From: Streptomyces ardesiacus
GTDB taxonomy: Bacteria > Actinomycetota > Actinomycetes > Streptomycetales > Streptomycetaceae
Assembly: GCF_003112575.1 (NCBI RefSeq)
Contig: NZ_BEWC01000008.1
Coordinates: 620,001 to 684,000, forward strand
Direction of reading: 5' to 3'
Length of the DNA: 64,000 nucleotides
Below, in pieces: positions 39,341 to 47,223 of this stretch (within the stretch, counting starts at the first letter, position 1; the number at the start of each line of letters is the position of its first letter). A program made the translations under genes and the position numbers. Under the pieces are notes generated by a model. That model did not search any database. It had not been told where the DNA came from and saw nothing but the letters and a program-made list of their open reading frames with translations.

Positions 39341-39874
39341 TCAGACGCCCAGCTTGGCCCGCACGCCGCCCGCGCGGGACGCGGGACCGGCCGTGGCCCG
39401 GACCGAACGGTGCACCAGGTGGGCGTCGTGCCGCAGGCCCCGGGCCGCGTGCCGGCCGCGCCACAGCCACGAGGGCGCGCCGCCGGTGTCGTCGGCCGCG
39501 ATCAGCAGCCCGCCCATCATCGACAGGTTCTTCAGGAAGTGGATGCGCTGCTGGGCGCGTTCGGACGGGTCCTCGGCGTTCCAGTACCGGTGCGCGGCCA
39601 GCGTGGTGGGCACCAGGGTGACCGCGAGGGCCAGCGCGGCCAGCCGCGGGCAGCGGCCGAGCCCGAGCATGAGGCCGCCCGCCACGTGCACGGCGCCGTT
39701 CAGCCGTACGAGTTGCTCCGTGCTGTCCGGCAGCACCGGAACACGGTCGGCCACCGGCCGCACGACCGGCTCGGCCGCCGGGGCCACGTCCTGCGGCCTG
39801 CGCAGCGACTGCAGGCCGCCCGCGACGAACATGGAGGCGAGCATCGGCCGGCCGGCCAGACGCAGAAGACTCAT
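39341..39874 (-). CDS. DoxX family membrane protein
   Basis: A 177-residue membrane protein: RLAGRPMLASMFVAGGLQSL, VRLNGAVHVAGGLMLGLGRC, PRLAALALAVTLVPTTLAAH and QRIHFLKNLSMMGGLLIAAD are the four helices of the DoxX family, the last containing the typical HFxKNLxMxGGLL. DoxX proteins associate with sulfur/redox enzymes. Its C-terminal 45 residues are an Arg-rich cytosolic tail. The start ATG 39874 fits the family; the ribosome site is poor. Confidence 0.9.
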   Translation of the reverse strand: MSLLRLAGRPMLASMFVAGGLQSLRRPQDVAPAAEPVVRPVADRVPVLPDSTEQLVRLNGAVHVAGGLMLGLGRCPRLAALALAVTLVPTTLAAHRYWNAEDPSERAQQRIHFLKNLSMMGGLLIAADDTGGAPSWLWRGRHAARGLRHDAHLVHRSVRATAGPASRAGGVRAKLGV

Positions 39875-39926
39875 GACGCTGTCTCGCTCTCTCCGAGGGG
39901 GTCTCAACGGGGTCATCAGCGGGGGC

Positions 39927-39943
39927 GTGCCCCACTGGGATCA
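39927..39943. promoter_or_regulatory. palindrome resembling the TetR operators at 31.2 kb
   Basis: The minus strand reads TGATCCCAGTGGGGCAC, sharing the central TCCCAGTGGG and 12 of 17 positions with O1 of the tetR-SDR-ADH operon. It lies about 53 nt upstream of the DoxX start. Confidence 0.35.
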
Positions 39944-40029
39944 TCAGGTGCCCGTGGCGGCCCGCGCCATTCGGCGGCCGGGGCGCCACGGGCGTCCCCC
40001 GGTACCGCCCCCCACGGGGAACACGCAGG

Positions 40030-40521
40030 TCACAGGCTGGTGAGGATCTGGGGCGACAGGTTCTTGACCATGGTGTTGGTCCAGCGCATCTGGCGCAGTG
40101 TCCGCGGGTGGCAGGAGGAGACGAGCGCCAGCAGTCCGCTGTCCCTCGACGCCTGGGCGGCCTGGGCGAGCATCTCCCAGTGCAGGGAGTTCTCCGCCGC
40201 GGCGAGGTGCAGCTCCCGCAGGTCGCGCAGGAGCAGCAGGCCCGGCTCCGGCCGGTGCACGACCGCCTCGGACGCCTTCTTCCGCAGCGTGGCCAGGACG
40301 CCGTCCGGGGAGTGGCCCGGCGGGTCGCCGAGCGTCACGCCGTGCTCCGCGCCGGTCTCGGCGAGCCGCCGCACGTGCTCGCGGGACCATGCCGAGAGGT
40401 CGGTGGCGACGTGGTGGACCTCGTGCTCGGTGCGGTGCCGCTCGGCGACGGTCACCAGGTCGTGCGCCAGGCGCCGTTCGCCGCGGTGCAGCGTGCGCAG
40501 GGTCAGGGTGATGCCGTTCAC
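40030..40521 (-). CDS. His-rich helical protein of unknown function, coupled to the oxidoreductase
   Basis: A 163-residue protein predicted all-helical, with many His and Glu: RGERRLAHDLVTVAERHRTE, HEVHHVATDLSAWSREHVRR, LLLRDLRELHLAAAENSLHW. The pattern suggests a ferritin- or hemerythrin-like bundle or a maturation partner, but no known signature is complete. GTG at 40521 overlaps the molybdopterin oxidoreductase stop (GTGA) and has GGAGG 7 nt upstream, so the two are co-translated. I do not recognise the family. Confidence 0.7.
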   Translation of the reverse strand: MNGITLTLRTLHRGERRLAHDLVTVAERHRTEHEVHHVATDLSAWSREHVRRLAETGAEHGVTLGDPPGHSPDGVLATLRKKASEAVVHRPEPGLLLLRDLRELHLAAAENSLHWEMLAQAAQASRDSGLLALVSSCHPRTLRQMRWTNTMVKNLSPQILTSL

Positions 40522-43010
40522 CGCGCGCCCTCCTCGTGGCCGTGCGGGAACCCGGCGGGTTCCCGCCGCGTCGCGTGCGCCGCCGGTCCGCCCGAGGTGG
40601 GCGGGGCGGCACCGGGGTCGGCCGGTGCCGACGCGGTGGTGGTCGGCGCGGGGGAGGGCCGGCCGTCCCCGCGTTCGACGAGGGTGAGCGCGGCCGCGGC
40701 CGTCTTGAACAGCGGCTGCTTGGAGACGGGGTCCCAGTCGGTGACGGTCGTCTCGTTCGCGGCCCGCCCGGGAGTGCCCCGGCCCGGCCCGGAACCGCCG
40801 TCGGTGTCCCAGTAGCCGTAGTGGAACGGCACGAAGAGCAGACCCGGGCGGATGCGGGTCACCCGCAGCCGCCCGCGCAGGGCGCCGCGCCTGCTGGTGA
40901 CCTCCACCAGGTCGCCCTCGCCCAGGCCGAGCCGCTCCGCGTCGCCGGTGGAGATCTCCACCCACACGTCGGGGGCGGCGTCGTTGAGCTGAGGCGCGCG
41001 GCCGGTCTTCGTCCGCGTGTGGAAGTGGTAGACGGTCCGGCCCGTCGTGAGCTGGAAGGGGTACTCGTCGTCGGGCTCCTCGTGCGGCGGCAGATACGCG
41101 GCGGCCTTCAGCATCGCCCGGCCGTCCGGGTTGAGGGAGCGGTACTCCACGACCTCCTGCGCCGCGCCGGTCACCAGGTCCTTGCCGTAGCTCTCGCACA
41201 CGTCCGGGTGGGCCCAGGAGATGCCGTCCGTGTAGAGGCGCGCGGTGCCCTCCGGGTTCCGCGCGTCGCAGGGCCACTGGATGCCGCTGGTGTCGCGCAG
41301 CAGGGCGTAGGACAGGCCCGTGTAGTCGCAGGGGCGGCCCGCGCTGCACCGCTTCCACGCCTCGAACGCCGACTCGGGGCCGTCCCAGGTGATCAGCGGA
41401 CCGCCGTCCTTGTCCCGGAAGTCCATGCGCCGCGCGTAGTCGAGGAAGATGTCCAGGTCCGGCCTGGCCTCGCCGGGCGGCTCCACCGCCTTCTCGGACA
41501 GGTGCACCGTACGGTCCGCGTTGGTGAGCGTGCCGGTCTTCTCGCCCCAGGTGGCGGCGGGCAGCACGACGTCGGCCAGTTGCGCCGTCTCCGTCAGGTA
41601 CAGGTCCTGCACGACCGTGAACAGCCGTTCCTGCGCCAGGATCGTGCGGATGCGGGAGAGTTCGGGCATCGAGACGGCGGGGTTGGTGCCGCTGATCCAC
41701 AGCATCCGCAGCGAGCCCTGCTCGGCGTACCGGAAGATCTGCATCGCGTGGGTCGGCGGCGCGAAGTGCGGGACGGTCTCCGGTTCGACGTTCCAGACCG
41801 CGGCGAGGTCGGCGACATGGGCGTCGTTCTGCCAGTTGCGGAAGCCCGGCAGGTCGCCGTTGGCGCCGCACTCGCGGGTGTTCTGGGCGGTGGGCTGGCC
41901 GTTCATCTGCAGCAGGCCGGCACCGGGCCGGCCCAGCATGCCGCGGATCAGGTGCAGGTTGTTGACCTGGACGGCGGCGGCGGTGGCCTGGTGCGACTGG
42001 TAGACGCCCTGGAGGACGGTGGAGACCAACGCGTCGGTGGTGCCGACGAGTTCGGCCGCCTCCTCGATCCGGGCGGCCGGGACGTCGCAGATCCGCGCCG
42101 CCCACTTCGGCGTGCAGTCGGCGACCCGGGCGGCGAGTTCGTCGAAGCCGACGGTGTGCGCGGCGATGAAGTCGCGGTCGATCCGCTCGTGCCGGATCGT
42201 CTCGTGCAGCAGCGCGTTGAGCAGGGCCACGTTGGTGCCGACCCGGGGCGCGAGGTGTACGGCGGCGCGCTCGGCGACGCGGGTGGGGCGCGGGTCCACG
42301 CACAGCAGGCGCGGCGGGTCGGCCCCCTCGAAGCGGTCGAGGAGCCGCATCCACTGCACGGGCTGGGTCTCGGCGATGTTGTGGCCGAACAGCGCGATCA
42401 CGTCGGCGTGGTCGAAGTCGTCGTAGCTGCCCGGCTGTCCGTCGCAGCCGAAGGTCTCCTTCAGCGCCTCCGCCGCGGTCGAGGTGCACAGCCGGGTGTT
42501 GCCGTCGAGGTGGTGGGTGCCGATGCCGGCCCGGGCCAGGACCGTGAGCGTGTAGTACTCCTCCAGGAACAACTGGCCGGTGGTGTAGAAGCCGATGGAA
42601 CCCGGCCCGCGCTCGTCCAGCAGCGCGCGCGAGCGGGCGGCCACCAGGCCCATCGCCGTGTCCCAGTCCGTCTCCGTCAACCGCCCGTCGCGCCGTACCA
42701 GCGGGCGGGTCAGCCGGTCCCGGGAGGCGTTCGCCTGCCAGCCGAACAGGTCCTTCGGGCCGAGCCGCCCGCGGTTGACCCGGTCCACGTCCCGGCCCCG
42801 TACGCCCACCATCCGGCCGTCGGCCACCGCGATGTCCATCGCGTCGCCGTCCGAGTGCAGGATCGACGCGGACTGCACCCAGCGCTGCACCGCCCCGGGC
42901 TCCACCCCGTCCGCGAGGAACGTGTCCACCCGGGCCGGCCAGGTCTCGTGCCGCCCGTAGGGCACCCTGGGGCCCCACGGCCGCGCGATCCGGTCCGTCG
43001 CATCCTCCAT
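40518..43010 (-). CDS. molybdopterin oxidoreductase without FeS-cluster cysteines
   Basis: An 830-residue DMSO-reductase-family enzyme (nitrate reductase/formate dehydrogenase-like): FYTTGQLFLEEYYTLTVLAR, GNTRLCTSTAAEALKETFGC, DVIALFGHNIAETQPVQWMR, LQMNGQPTAQNTRECGANGD, LWISGTNPAVSMPELSRIRT, DVVLPAATWGEKTGTLTNAD, and the C-terminal molydopterin-dinucleotide domain YHFHTRTKTGRAPQL. The N-terminal [4Fe-4S] motif is absent: relatives read CxxCxxxC...CPKG, here WVQSASILHSDGDAMDIAV and GRLGPKDLFG. ATG at 43010 with GGGAGG 6 nt upstream. Substrate is unknown. Confidence 0.92.
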   Translation of the reverse strand: MEDATDRIARPWGPRVPYGRHETWPARVDTFLADGVEPGAVQRWVQSASILHSDGDAMDIAVADGRMVGVRGRDVDRVNRGRLGPKDLFGWQANASRDRLTRPLVRRDGRLTETDWDTAMGLVAARSRALLDERGPGSIGFYTTGQLFLEEYYTLTVLARAGIGTHHLDGNTRLCTSTAAEALKETFGCDGQPGSYDDFDHADVIALFGHNIAETQPVQWMRLLDRFEGADPPRLLCVDPRPTRVAERAAVHLAPRVGTNVALLNALLHETIRHERIDRDFIAAHTVGFDELAARVADCTPKWAARICDVPAARIEEAAELVGTTDALVSTVLQGVYQSHQATAAAVQVNNLHLIRGMLGRPGAGLLQMNGQPTAQNTRECGANGDLPGFRNWQNDAHVADLAAVWNVEPETVPHFAPPTHAMQIFRYAEQGSLRMLWISGTNPAVSMPELSRIRTILAQERLFTVVQDLYLTETAQLADVVLPAATWGEKTGTLTNADRTVHLSEKAVEPPGEARPDLDIFLDYARRMDFRDKDGGPLITWDGPESAFEAWKRCSAGRPCDYTGLSYALLRDTSGIQWPCDARNPEGTARLYTDGISWAHPDVCESYGKDLVTGAAQEVVEYRSLNPDGRAMLKAAAYLPPHEEPDDEYPFQLTTGRTVYHFHTRTKTGRAPQLNDAAPDVWVEISTGDAERLGLGEGDLVEVTSRRGALRGRLRVTRIRPGLLFVPFHYGYWDTDGGSGPGRGTPGRAANETTVTDWDPVSKQPLFKTAAAALTLVERGDGRPSPAPTTTASAPADPGAAPPTSGGPAAHATRREPAGFPHGHEEGAR

Positions 43011-43105
43011 CGCCGGCCTCCCGCCGCCTCCCGCCCGCGCTCCGTCGTCGGGCACTGGCGGGGCGCCGGGTACCCGGGGGCGTACGGTCGAAGCGAAACC
43101 AGTTG

Positions 43106-43119
43106 TGGGAGCGCTCCCA
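43106..43119. promoter_or_regulatory. CebR-type operator TGGGAGCGCTCCCA
   Basis: A perfect 14-bp palindrome identical to the operator of the LacI-family regulators CebR (Streptomyces) and CelR (Thermobifida), which respond to cello-oligosaccharides. It lies 18 nt before the GTG of the GNAT gene and 96 nt upstream of the divergent molybdopterin oxidoreductase. Confidence 0.85.
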
Positions 43120-43137
43120 AGCGGGCAGGATGCTGCG

Positions 43138-43785
43138 GTGACAGCGACCGCATCCGTACGCCCCTACCGCCCGGCCGACGCCCCGGCCCTCGACGACATC
43201 TGCATCCGTACCGCGCACAACGGCCGCGACAGCCGGCCCGTGTACGCCGACCCCGCGATCCTCCCCGCCGTCTTCGCCGCCCCCTACGTCCACCTCGAGC
43301 CGGACCTGGCCTTCGTGCTGGACGACGGGCGGGGCCGCGCCGTCGGCTACATCCTCGGCACGGCGGACACCGCGCGGTTCGCCGGGGAGTTCCGCACGAA
43401 GTGGCTGCCGCGGGTCGCGGACCGGTACCCCGCGCCGCAGGCCCCGCCCGCCGACCGCACCCCGGACGAGGTCATGGCCGGGCTGCTGCACGACCCGGAG
43501 CGCATGGTCGTCCCCGAACTGGCCGCGTACCCGGCCCACCTGCACATCGACCTGCTCCCCGACTGGCAGGGACGGGGCCACGGCCGGACCCTGATGCGGA
43601 CGTTCTGGCGTGCCCTGCGCGAGCGCGGCGTACCGGCCGTCCACCTGGTCATGGCGACGGCCAACACCCCGGCCAGGGCCTTCTACGACCGCCTGGGCTT
43701 CCACGAGATCACCGCGGCCGGACTCGACCCCGCCGACGTCACCTGCCTCGGGCGTACGACAGAGGAGGAGACGAGCCGATCCTGA
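43138..43785 (+). CDS. GNAT-family acetyltransferase
   Basis: A 215-residue acetyltransferase: ASVRPYRPADAPALDDICIR (strand 1), LAFVLDDGRGRAVGYILGTA, AHLHIDLLPDWQGRGHGRTL (acetyl-CoA loop Q/R-x-x-G-x-G/A as QGRGHGR) and PAVHLVMATANTPARAFYDR followed by LGFHEI. It resembles the GNAT domain of hyaluronidase/NagJ-like and N-acetyl-glucosamine-related proteins, but the substrate is not clear. GTG at 43138 with CAGGA 7 nt upstream. A CebR-type box overlaps its promoter region. Confidence 0.88.
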   Translation: MTATASVRPYRPADAPALDDICIRTAHNGRDSRPVYADPAILPAVFAAPYVHLEPDLAFVLDDGRGRAVGYILGTADTARFAGEFRTKWLPRVADRYPAPQAPPADRTPDEVMAGLLHDPERMVVPELAAYPAHLHIDLLPDWQGRGHGRTLMRTFWRALRERGVPAVHLVMATANTPARAFYDRLGFHEITAAGLDPADVTCLGRTTEEETSRS

Positions 43786-43884
43786 CGGGCCGGACGCGAC
43801 GGCCCCGACGAGCGGATGACGGGCCGGACGCGACGGCCCCGACGCACGGATGACGGGCCGGACGCGACGGTCCCGACGAGCGGG
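43783..43884. repeat. three tandem 34-bp repeats starting in the GNAT stop codon
   Basis: Units start at 43783, 43817 and 43851 (TGACGGGCCGGACGCGACGG then YCCCGACGMRCGGR). The first begins with the TGA stop of the GNAT gene; the last ends 6 nt before the stop of the convergent phosphoesterase. Confidence 0.9.
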
Positions 43885-43890
43885 GGACGG

Positions 43891-44616
43891 TCAGGCCGCG
43901 CCCAGCCGGTAGACGTTGAAGGCCCGGCGGATGACCGGCTGCGCCACGTTGCGCACCCGGACCCCGCCCGCCGTCATCCCGTGCTCCGAACCCAGGTGGG
44001 CGTGGCCGTGGACCGCCAGGTCGGCGCCGGCCGTGTCGATGGCCTCCGCCAGCAGATAGCTGCCGAGGAACGGATGGATCTCCGGCGGCTCCCCGGCGAG
44101 CGTGTCGGCGACGGGGGAGAAGTGGGTCAGCGCCACCCGCGCCGTGCAGCCCTGCGTGTCCAGCTCCTTGAGGGCCGCGTGCAGACTCTCCGCCGAGCGG
44201 CGGGTGGTGCGCACGAACTCCTTCATCACCGGCTCGCCGAACTCGCCCGCGCTGCGCCCGACGAACCCGCCGCCGAAGCCCTTGGTCCCGGCGATCCCCA
44301 CGGTGCCCCCGGCGCACTCCACGACCGTGCCCTCGCCCTCCAGCACCTCCACCCCGGCGTCCCGGAGGATGGCGGTGACCCTCTCCGGCTGCTCGTCGTG
44401 GTGGTCGTGGTTGCCGAGGACCGCCACCACCGGCACCGGCAGGTCCGCCACCTCACGGGCCACCACCCGCGCCTCCCGCGGGGTGCCGTGCCGGGTGAGG
44501 TCCCCGGCGAGGAGCAGCAGGTCGGCACAGTCGGGCAGGGTCTCGAAGGCGGGCCGCAGCAGCCCCTGGCTGTCGGGTCCCATGTGGATGTCCCCGACGG
44601 CGGCGACGCGGATCAT
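43891..44616 (-). CDS. metallophosphoesterase
   Basis: A 241-residue calcineurin-like phosphoesterase with all motifs: IRVAAVGDIHMGPDSQG (DxH), LLLLAGDLTRHGTP (GDx), VVAVLGNHDHHDEQPER (GNHD), VALTHFSPVAD (H) and LAVHGHAHLGSEHG (GHxH). It is similar to cyclic-nucleotide or diadenosine phosphodiesterase-like proteins; no signal peptide. The ATG overlaps the stop of the BON gene by one base (TGATG), so it is the third gene of a coupled operon. Confidence 0.92.
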   Translation of the reverse strand: MIRVAAVGDIHMGPDSQGLLRPAFETLPDCADLLLLAGDLTRHGTPREARVVAREVADLPVPVVAVLGNHDHHDEQPERVTAILRDAGVEVLEGEGTVVECAGGTVGIAGTKGFGGGFVGRSAGEFGEPVMKEFVRTTRRSAESLHAALKELDTQGCTARVALTHFSPVADTLAGEPPEIHPFLGSYLLAEAIDTAGADLAVHGHAHLGSEHGMTAGGVRVRNVAQPVIRRAFNVYRLGAA

Positions 44617-44930
44617 CACAGCTCCTCCGCACGGTCGGGGCGGGCCGTCTCCGCCACCACGACGTCCGTGTGCACGGTCAGCCCGGCCAGCTCCTCGCGG
44701 GCGAGGCGCAGCACGGTCTCCCGGCACTGCGCCGAGGGCACCGTGCCGGTGACCGCGACCGCCCCCGCCCGGAACTCGGCCCGTACGCCGAGTTCCCCCA
44801 GCTCCTCCGCGGCGAGCCGCTCCTGGAAATGGGCCACACGGTATTCGGCGTTCTCAGGGGTCCCGGGTGCCTCGGCCGCGGAGGCGGGGCCGCTCGCCGC
44901 GGGGCCCTGGTGTCCGACGGGGTCGCTCAT
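44616..44930 (-). CDS. BON-domain protein
   Basis: A 104-residue protein with one BON domain: EYRVAHFQERLAAEELGELG, VRAEFRAGAVAVTGTVPSAQ and CRETVLRLAREELAGLTVHT followed by DVVVAE. BON domains bind phospholipids or small ligands; this one lacks a signal peptide or lipobox, so it is probably cytosolic. It is flanked by stop-start overlaps with the nucleotidyltransferase (ATGA) and the phosphoesterase (TGATG). Confidence 0.88.
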   Translation of the reverse strand: MSDPVGHQGPAASGPASAAEAPGTPENAEYRVAHFQERLAAEELGELGVRAEFRAGAVAVTGTVPSAQCRETVLRLAREELAGLTVHTDVVVAETARPDRAEEL

Positions 44931-45637
44931 GTCTGCTCCTCCTTCGGGGCGGCGGCCGCGGGACCGGCCGGCGGGATGATCTCCAGCCGTTCGAGAACGA
45001 AGAAGAACGCTGCGGGCATCGGATCCTCGCCGCAGTCCCGGCGCAGCGCCGGCCAGTCGATCTTCTCGCGCAGGGTGCGGGCGATCGGGAGCACGGCACC
45101 GAAGTCGCAGTGGTGCTCGGAGAAGGCCGCCAGCAGGCCGCGCAGCAGATCGGTCGGCGACAGGACCGGCATCAGCACCGAGTCGACCGACAGCTCCTGG
45201 GCCCGGGCCAGCAGACGCGTCGTGACGGGCTCGTGCGCCAGCTCGAAGATGAGGTCCACCTGCTGCCCCAGGCAGTCCGCCTTGAGCAGCCAGTCCTCGG
45301 GCGGCGTGTAGACCACCAGCCCCGCCTCCCGCAGTGTGGCGGCGACGGCGTCCGCGTCCTCGGGCCGGATGCAGAAGTCGACGTCGTGCTGGAGGTTGCG
45401 GGTGCCGCCGTGGGCGTAGACGGCGACGCTGCCGGCCAGCGCGAACGGGTGCTCCGCCTTCTTGAGGACCGCCCCGACCCGCTTGGCGGCCTGGAGGATC
45501 GCCTGGGTGCGGTCGACGGGGAGGGCCTCGCGAGGTGCCTCGTGCCCGGGGGCCGCTGCCGCCTCCCCGACGGCGGGGCGCAGCTCGGAGACGCCGGCGC
45601 GCCGGCCGTGGGTGTGGTCGTCGGCGGGCTGCCTCAT
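44927..45637 (-). CDS. nucleotidyltransferase-fold protein (AbiEii/MNT-like)
   Basis: A 236-residue protein. HPFALAGSVAVYAHGGTRNL and QHDVDFCIRPEDADAVAATL give the GS...DxD core of the pol-beta nucleotidyltransferase superfamily; VDLIFELAHEPVTTRL supplies the third acid. The N-terminal 45 residues are variable. It resembles proteins that transfer nucleotides to proteins, tRNA or antibiotics, and some toxin-antitoxin nucleotidyltransferases. It leads an operon with BON and phosphoesterase genes. ATG at 45637; an 8-bp repeat tract lies 16-71 nt upstream. Confidence 0.85.
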   Translation of the reverse strand: MRQPADDHTHGRRAGVSELRPAVGEAAAAPGHEAPREALPVDRTQAILQAAKRVGAVLKKAEHPFALAGSVAVYAHGGTRNLQHDVDFCIRPEDADAVAATLREAGLVVYTPPEDWLLKADCLGQQVDLIFELAHEPVTTRLLARAQELSVDSVLMPVLSPTDLLRGLLAAFSEHHCDFGAVLPIARTLREKIDWPALRRDCGEDPMPAAFFFVLERLEIIPPAGPAAAAPKEEQT

Positions 45638-45652
45638 CGCTGTCCCCTTCTC

Positions 45653-45708
45653 GGGTCCCCGGGTCCCCGGGTCCCCGGGTCCCCGGGTCCCCGGGTCCCC
45701 GGGTCCCC
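45653..45708. repeat. seven tandem 8-bp repeats GGGTCCCC in the nucleotidyltransferase leader
   Basis: Seven perfect copies in a row, 15 nt upstream of the ATG region of the nucleotidyltransferase gene. Each junction contains CCCGGG, so the tract can fold into alternative hairpins. The total of 56 bp is in the usual range for slipped-strand variation. Confidence 0.95.
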
Positions 45709-45836
45709 GGACCGTCGCCGTCGCGGGGGCGGACCGGCCTCCGCCCCCGCGCGCTCGGGTACCCGGCGCCGTACCGCCGACACCGCGGCGCGAGGAGACC
45801 GCGGGCCGCGCGCGGCGTGACCCGGACCGCCGGCCG

Positions 45837-47054
45837 TCAGCCCGACTGGGGGCGCGGGAGGGACCGGCCACCCCGCGGCGGCGGCCGCCACTCGAACATC
45901 AGCAGCGTCGCGTCGTCCCGCAACTGGCCGCCCTTCATGTCCAGGATCGAGTGGATCAGACGGCGCAACGACTCCGGCGCGAGCTCACCGCCGGCCGTGG
46001 CCCTGATGACGTAGTCGCCGAAACGCTCCAGGCCCAGCAGCTTCGCCTCCCGGGTCCGGGCCTCCACCACACCGTCGGTGTACATCAGCACCCGGTCCCC
46101 CGGCTCCAGCGCGATCTCGTGCACCCGGCGCTGCTGGGAGGTGAGCAGGGAGGGCATGCCCATCGGAGGGTCGGTGTCACGCTCCATGGCGTCGATCATC
46201 AACCGCTCGTCACGGATCAGGATGGGCGCCGGGTGACCGCAGTTGACCCAGCGCAGCAGGCCGGTGACCAGGTCCAGCTGGGCGACGATCGCCGTGCAGA
46301 ACTTGTCCGGGAGCCAACTGGACAGCGCCTCGTCCACGCTCCGCACCAGCTCGGGCAGGTGCAGCCCGGTGCGCCGGGCGTTGCGGCAGGCGGCCAGCGA
46401 CACGGTGGTGGTGAGTCCGGAGGCCAGGTCGTGCCCCATGGCGTCCATGACGGCCACGTGCAGCGTCGTGTCGGTCAGCGCGTGGTCGAAGGCGTCGCCG
46501 CCGATCTCGTAGGCCGGTTCGAGCACCGCCGTGGACACGACGTTCCCGTCGCCGATGGTGCGCGGCGGCAACAGGGCGCGCAGCAGCTCGGCCGGCAGCT
46601 GCATCCGCTCGGTGCGGGTGTGCCGGACGAAGGAGTCCTCGAACAACCGCTTGGAGGTGATCACCATGGCGAGCAGCGAGGCGAGCGCCCGGCCGCGGGT
46701 CAGCGAGGAGGCGGTGAGGGCGGGCTCGTCGACGGCCAGTACGCCGAGCCGCTCCGCGCCGTCGAGGAGCGGGAACCAGGCGGTGATGCCGCCCCCCGTC
46801 GCGGACTCCTCCACCCGCAGCGACTGCGTGCGGTAGGCCCAGCCCGCCAGGGAACCGTCGACCGGGAGCGTCGGCGCCACGGCCGTCTGGGGGACGAGCC
46901 GGCGCTGCTGGAGGTCGACGAGGTAGACGACGGCGTGCCGCAGCCCGAGTGCCTTGGCGGCACGCACGGTGGTGGCGCGCAGGTCCAGGGTCAGGTGGGC
47001 CGGATCGGCGAGGAACCGGCGCAGGGCCGCGTCGCCCGAATCCGGCGTGGCCAC
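45837..47054 (-). CDS. GAF-PP2C (SpoIIE-type) phosphatase
   Basis: A 405-residue protein: GAF-like sensor at about 25-170 (AVVYLVDLQQRRLVPQTAVA, GITAWFPLLDGAERLGVLAV) and the PP2C domain at about 185-395 (EIGGDAFDHAL, VAVMDAMGHDLASGLTTTVS, VNCGHPAPILIRDERLMI, ELAPESLRRLIHS, GGQLRDDATLLMFEW) with the metal-binding Asp residues. It probably acts on an anti-sigma antagonist. GTG at 47054 has GAGGAG 5 nt upstream. Minus strand, so upstream of the nucleotidyltransferase operon. Confidence 0.93.
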   Translation of the reverse strand: MATPDSGDAALRRFLADPAHLTLDLRATTVRAAKALGLRHAVVYLVDLQQRRLVPQTAVAPTLPVDGSLAGWAYRTQSLRVEESATGGGITAWFPLLDGAERLGVLAVDEPALTASSLTRGRALASLLAMVITSKRLFEDSFVRHTRTERMQLPAELLRALLPPRTIGDGNVVSTAVLEPAYEIGGDAFDHALTDTTLHVAVMDAMGHDLASGLTTTVSLAACRNARRTGLHLPELVRSVDEALSSWLPDKFCTAIVAQLDLVTGLLRWVNCGHPAPILIRDERLMIDAMERDTDPPMGMPSLLTSQQRRVHEIALEPGDRVLMYTDGVVEARTREAKLLGLERFGDYVIRATAGGELAPESLRRLIHSILDMKGGQLRDDATLLMFEWRPPPRGGRSLPRPQSG

Positions 47055-47223
47055 GTCGTCTCCTCTCGTCGGAAGCCCGCCGCGGCGGGGAGGATGCCCA
47101 GCAGTCTGGCACCGGGCTTCCGGCCCCGCCCCCCCCGGGCCGGTCGTCCGGGCGGCGCTTCGGTCCCGGCAGAAGGGGCACGCGTCACCCCGTACGACCC
47201 CGAGCGCCGAGGAGTGGTGCCGC

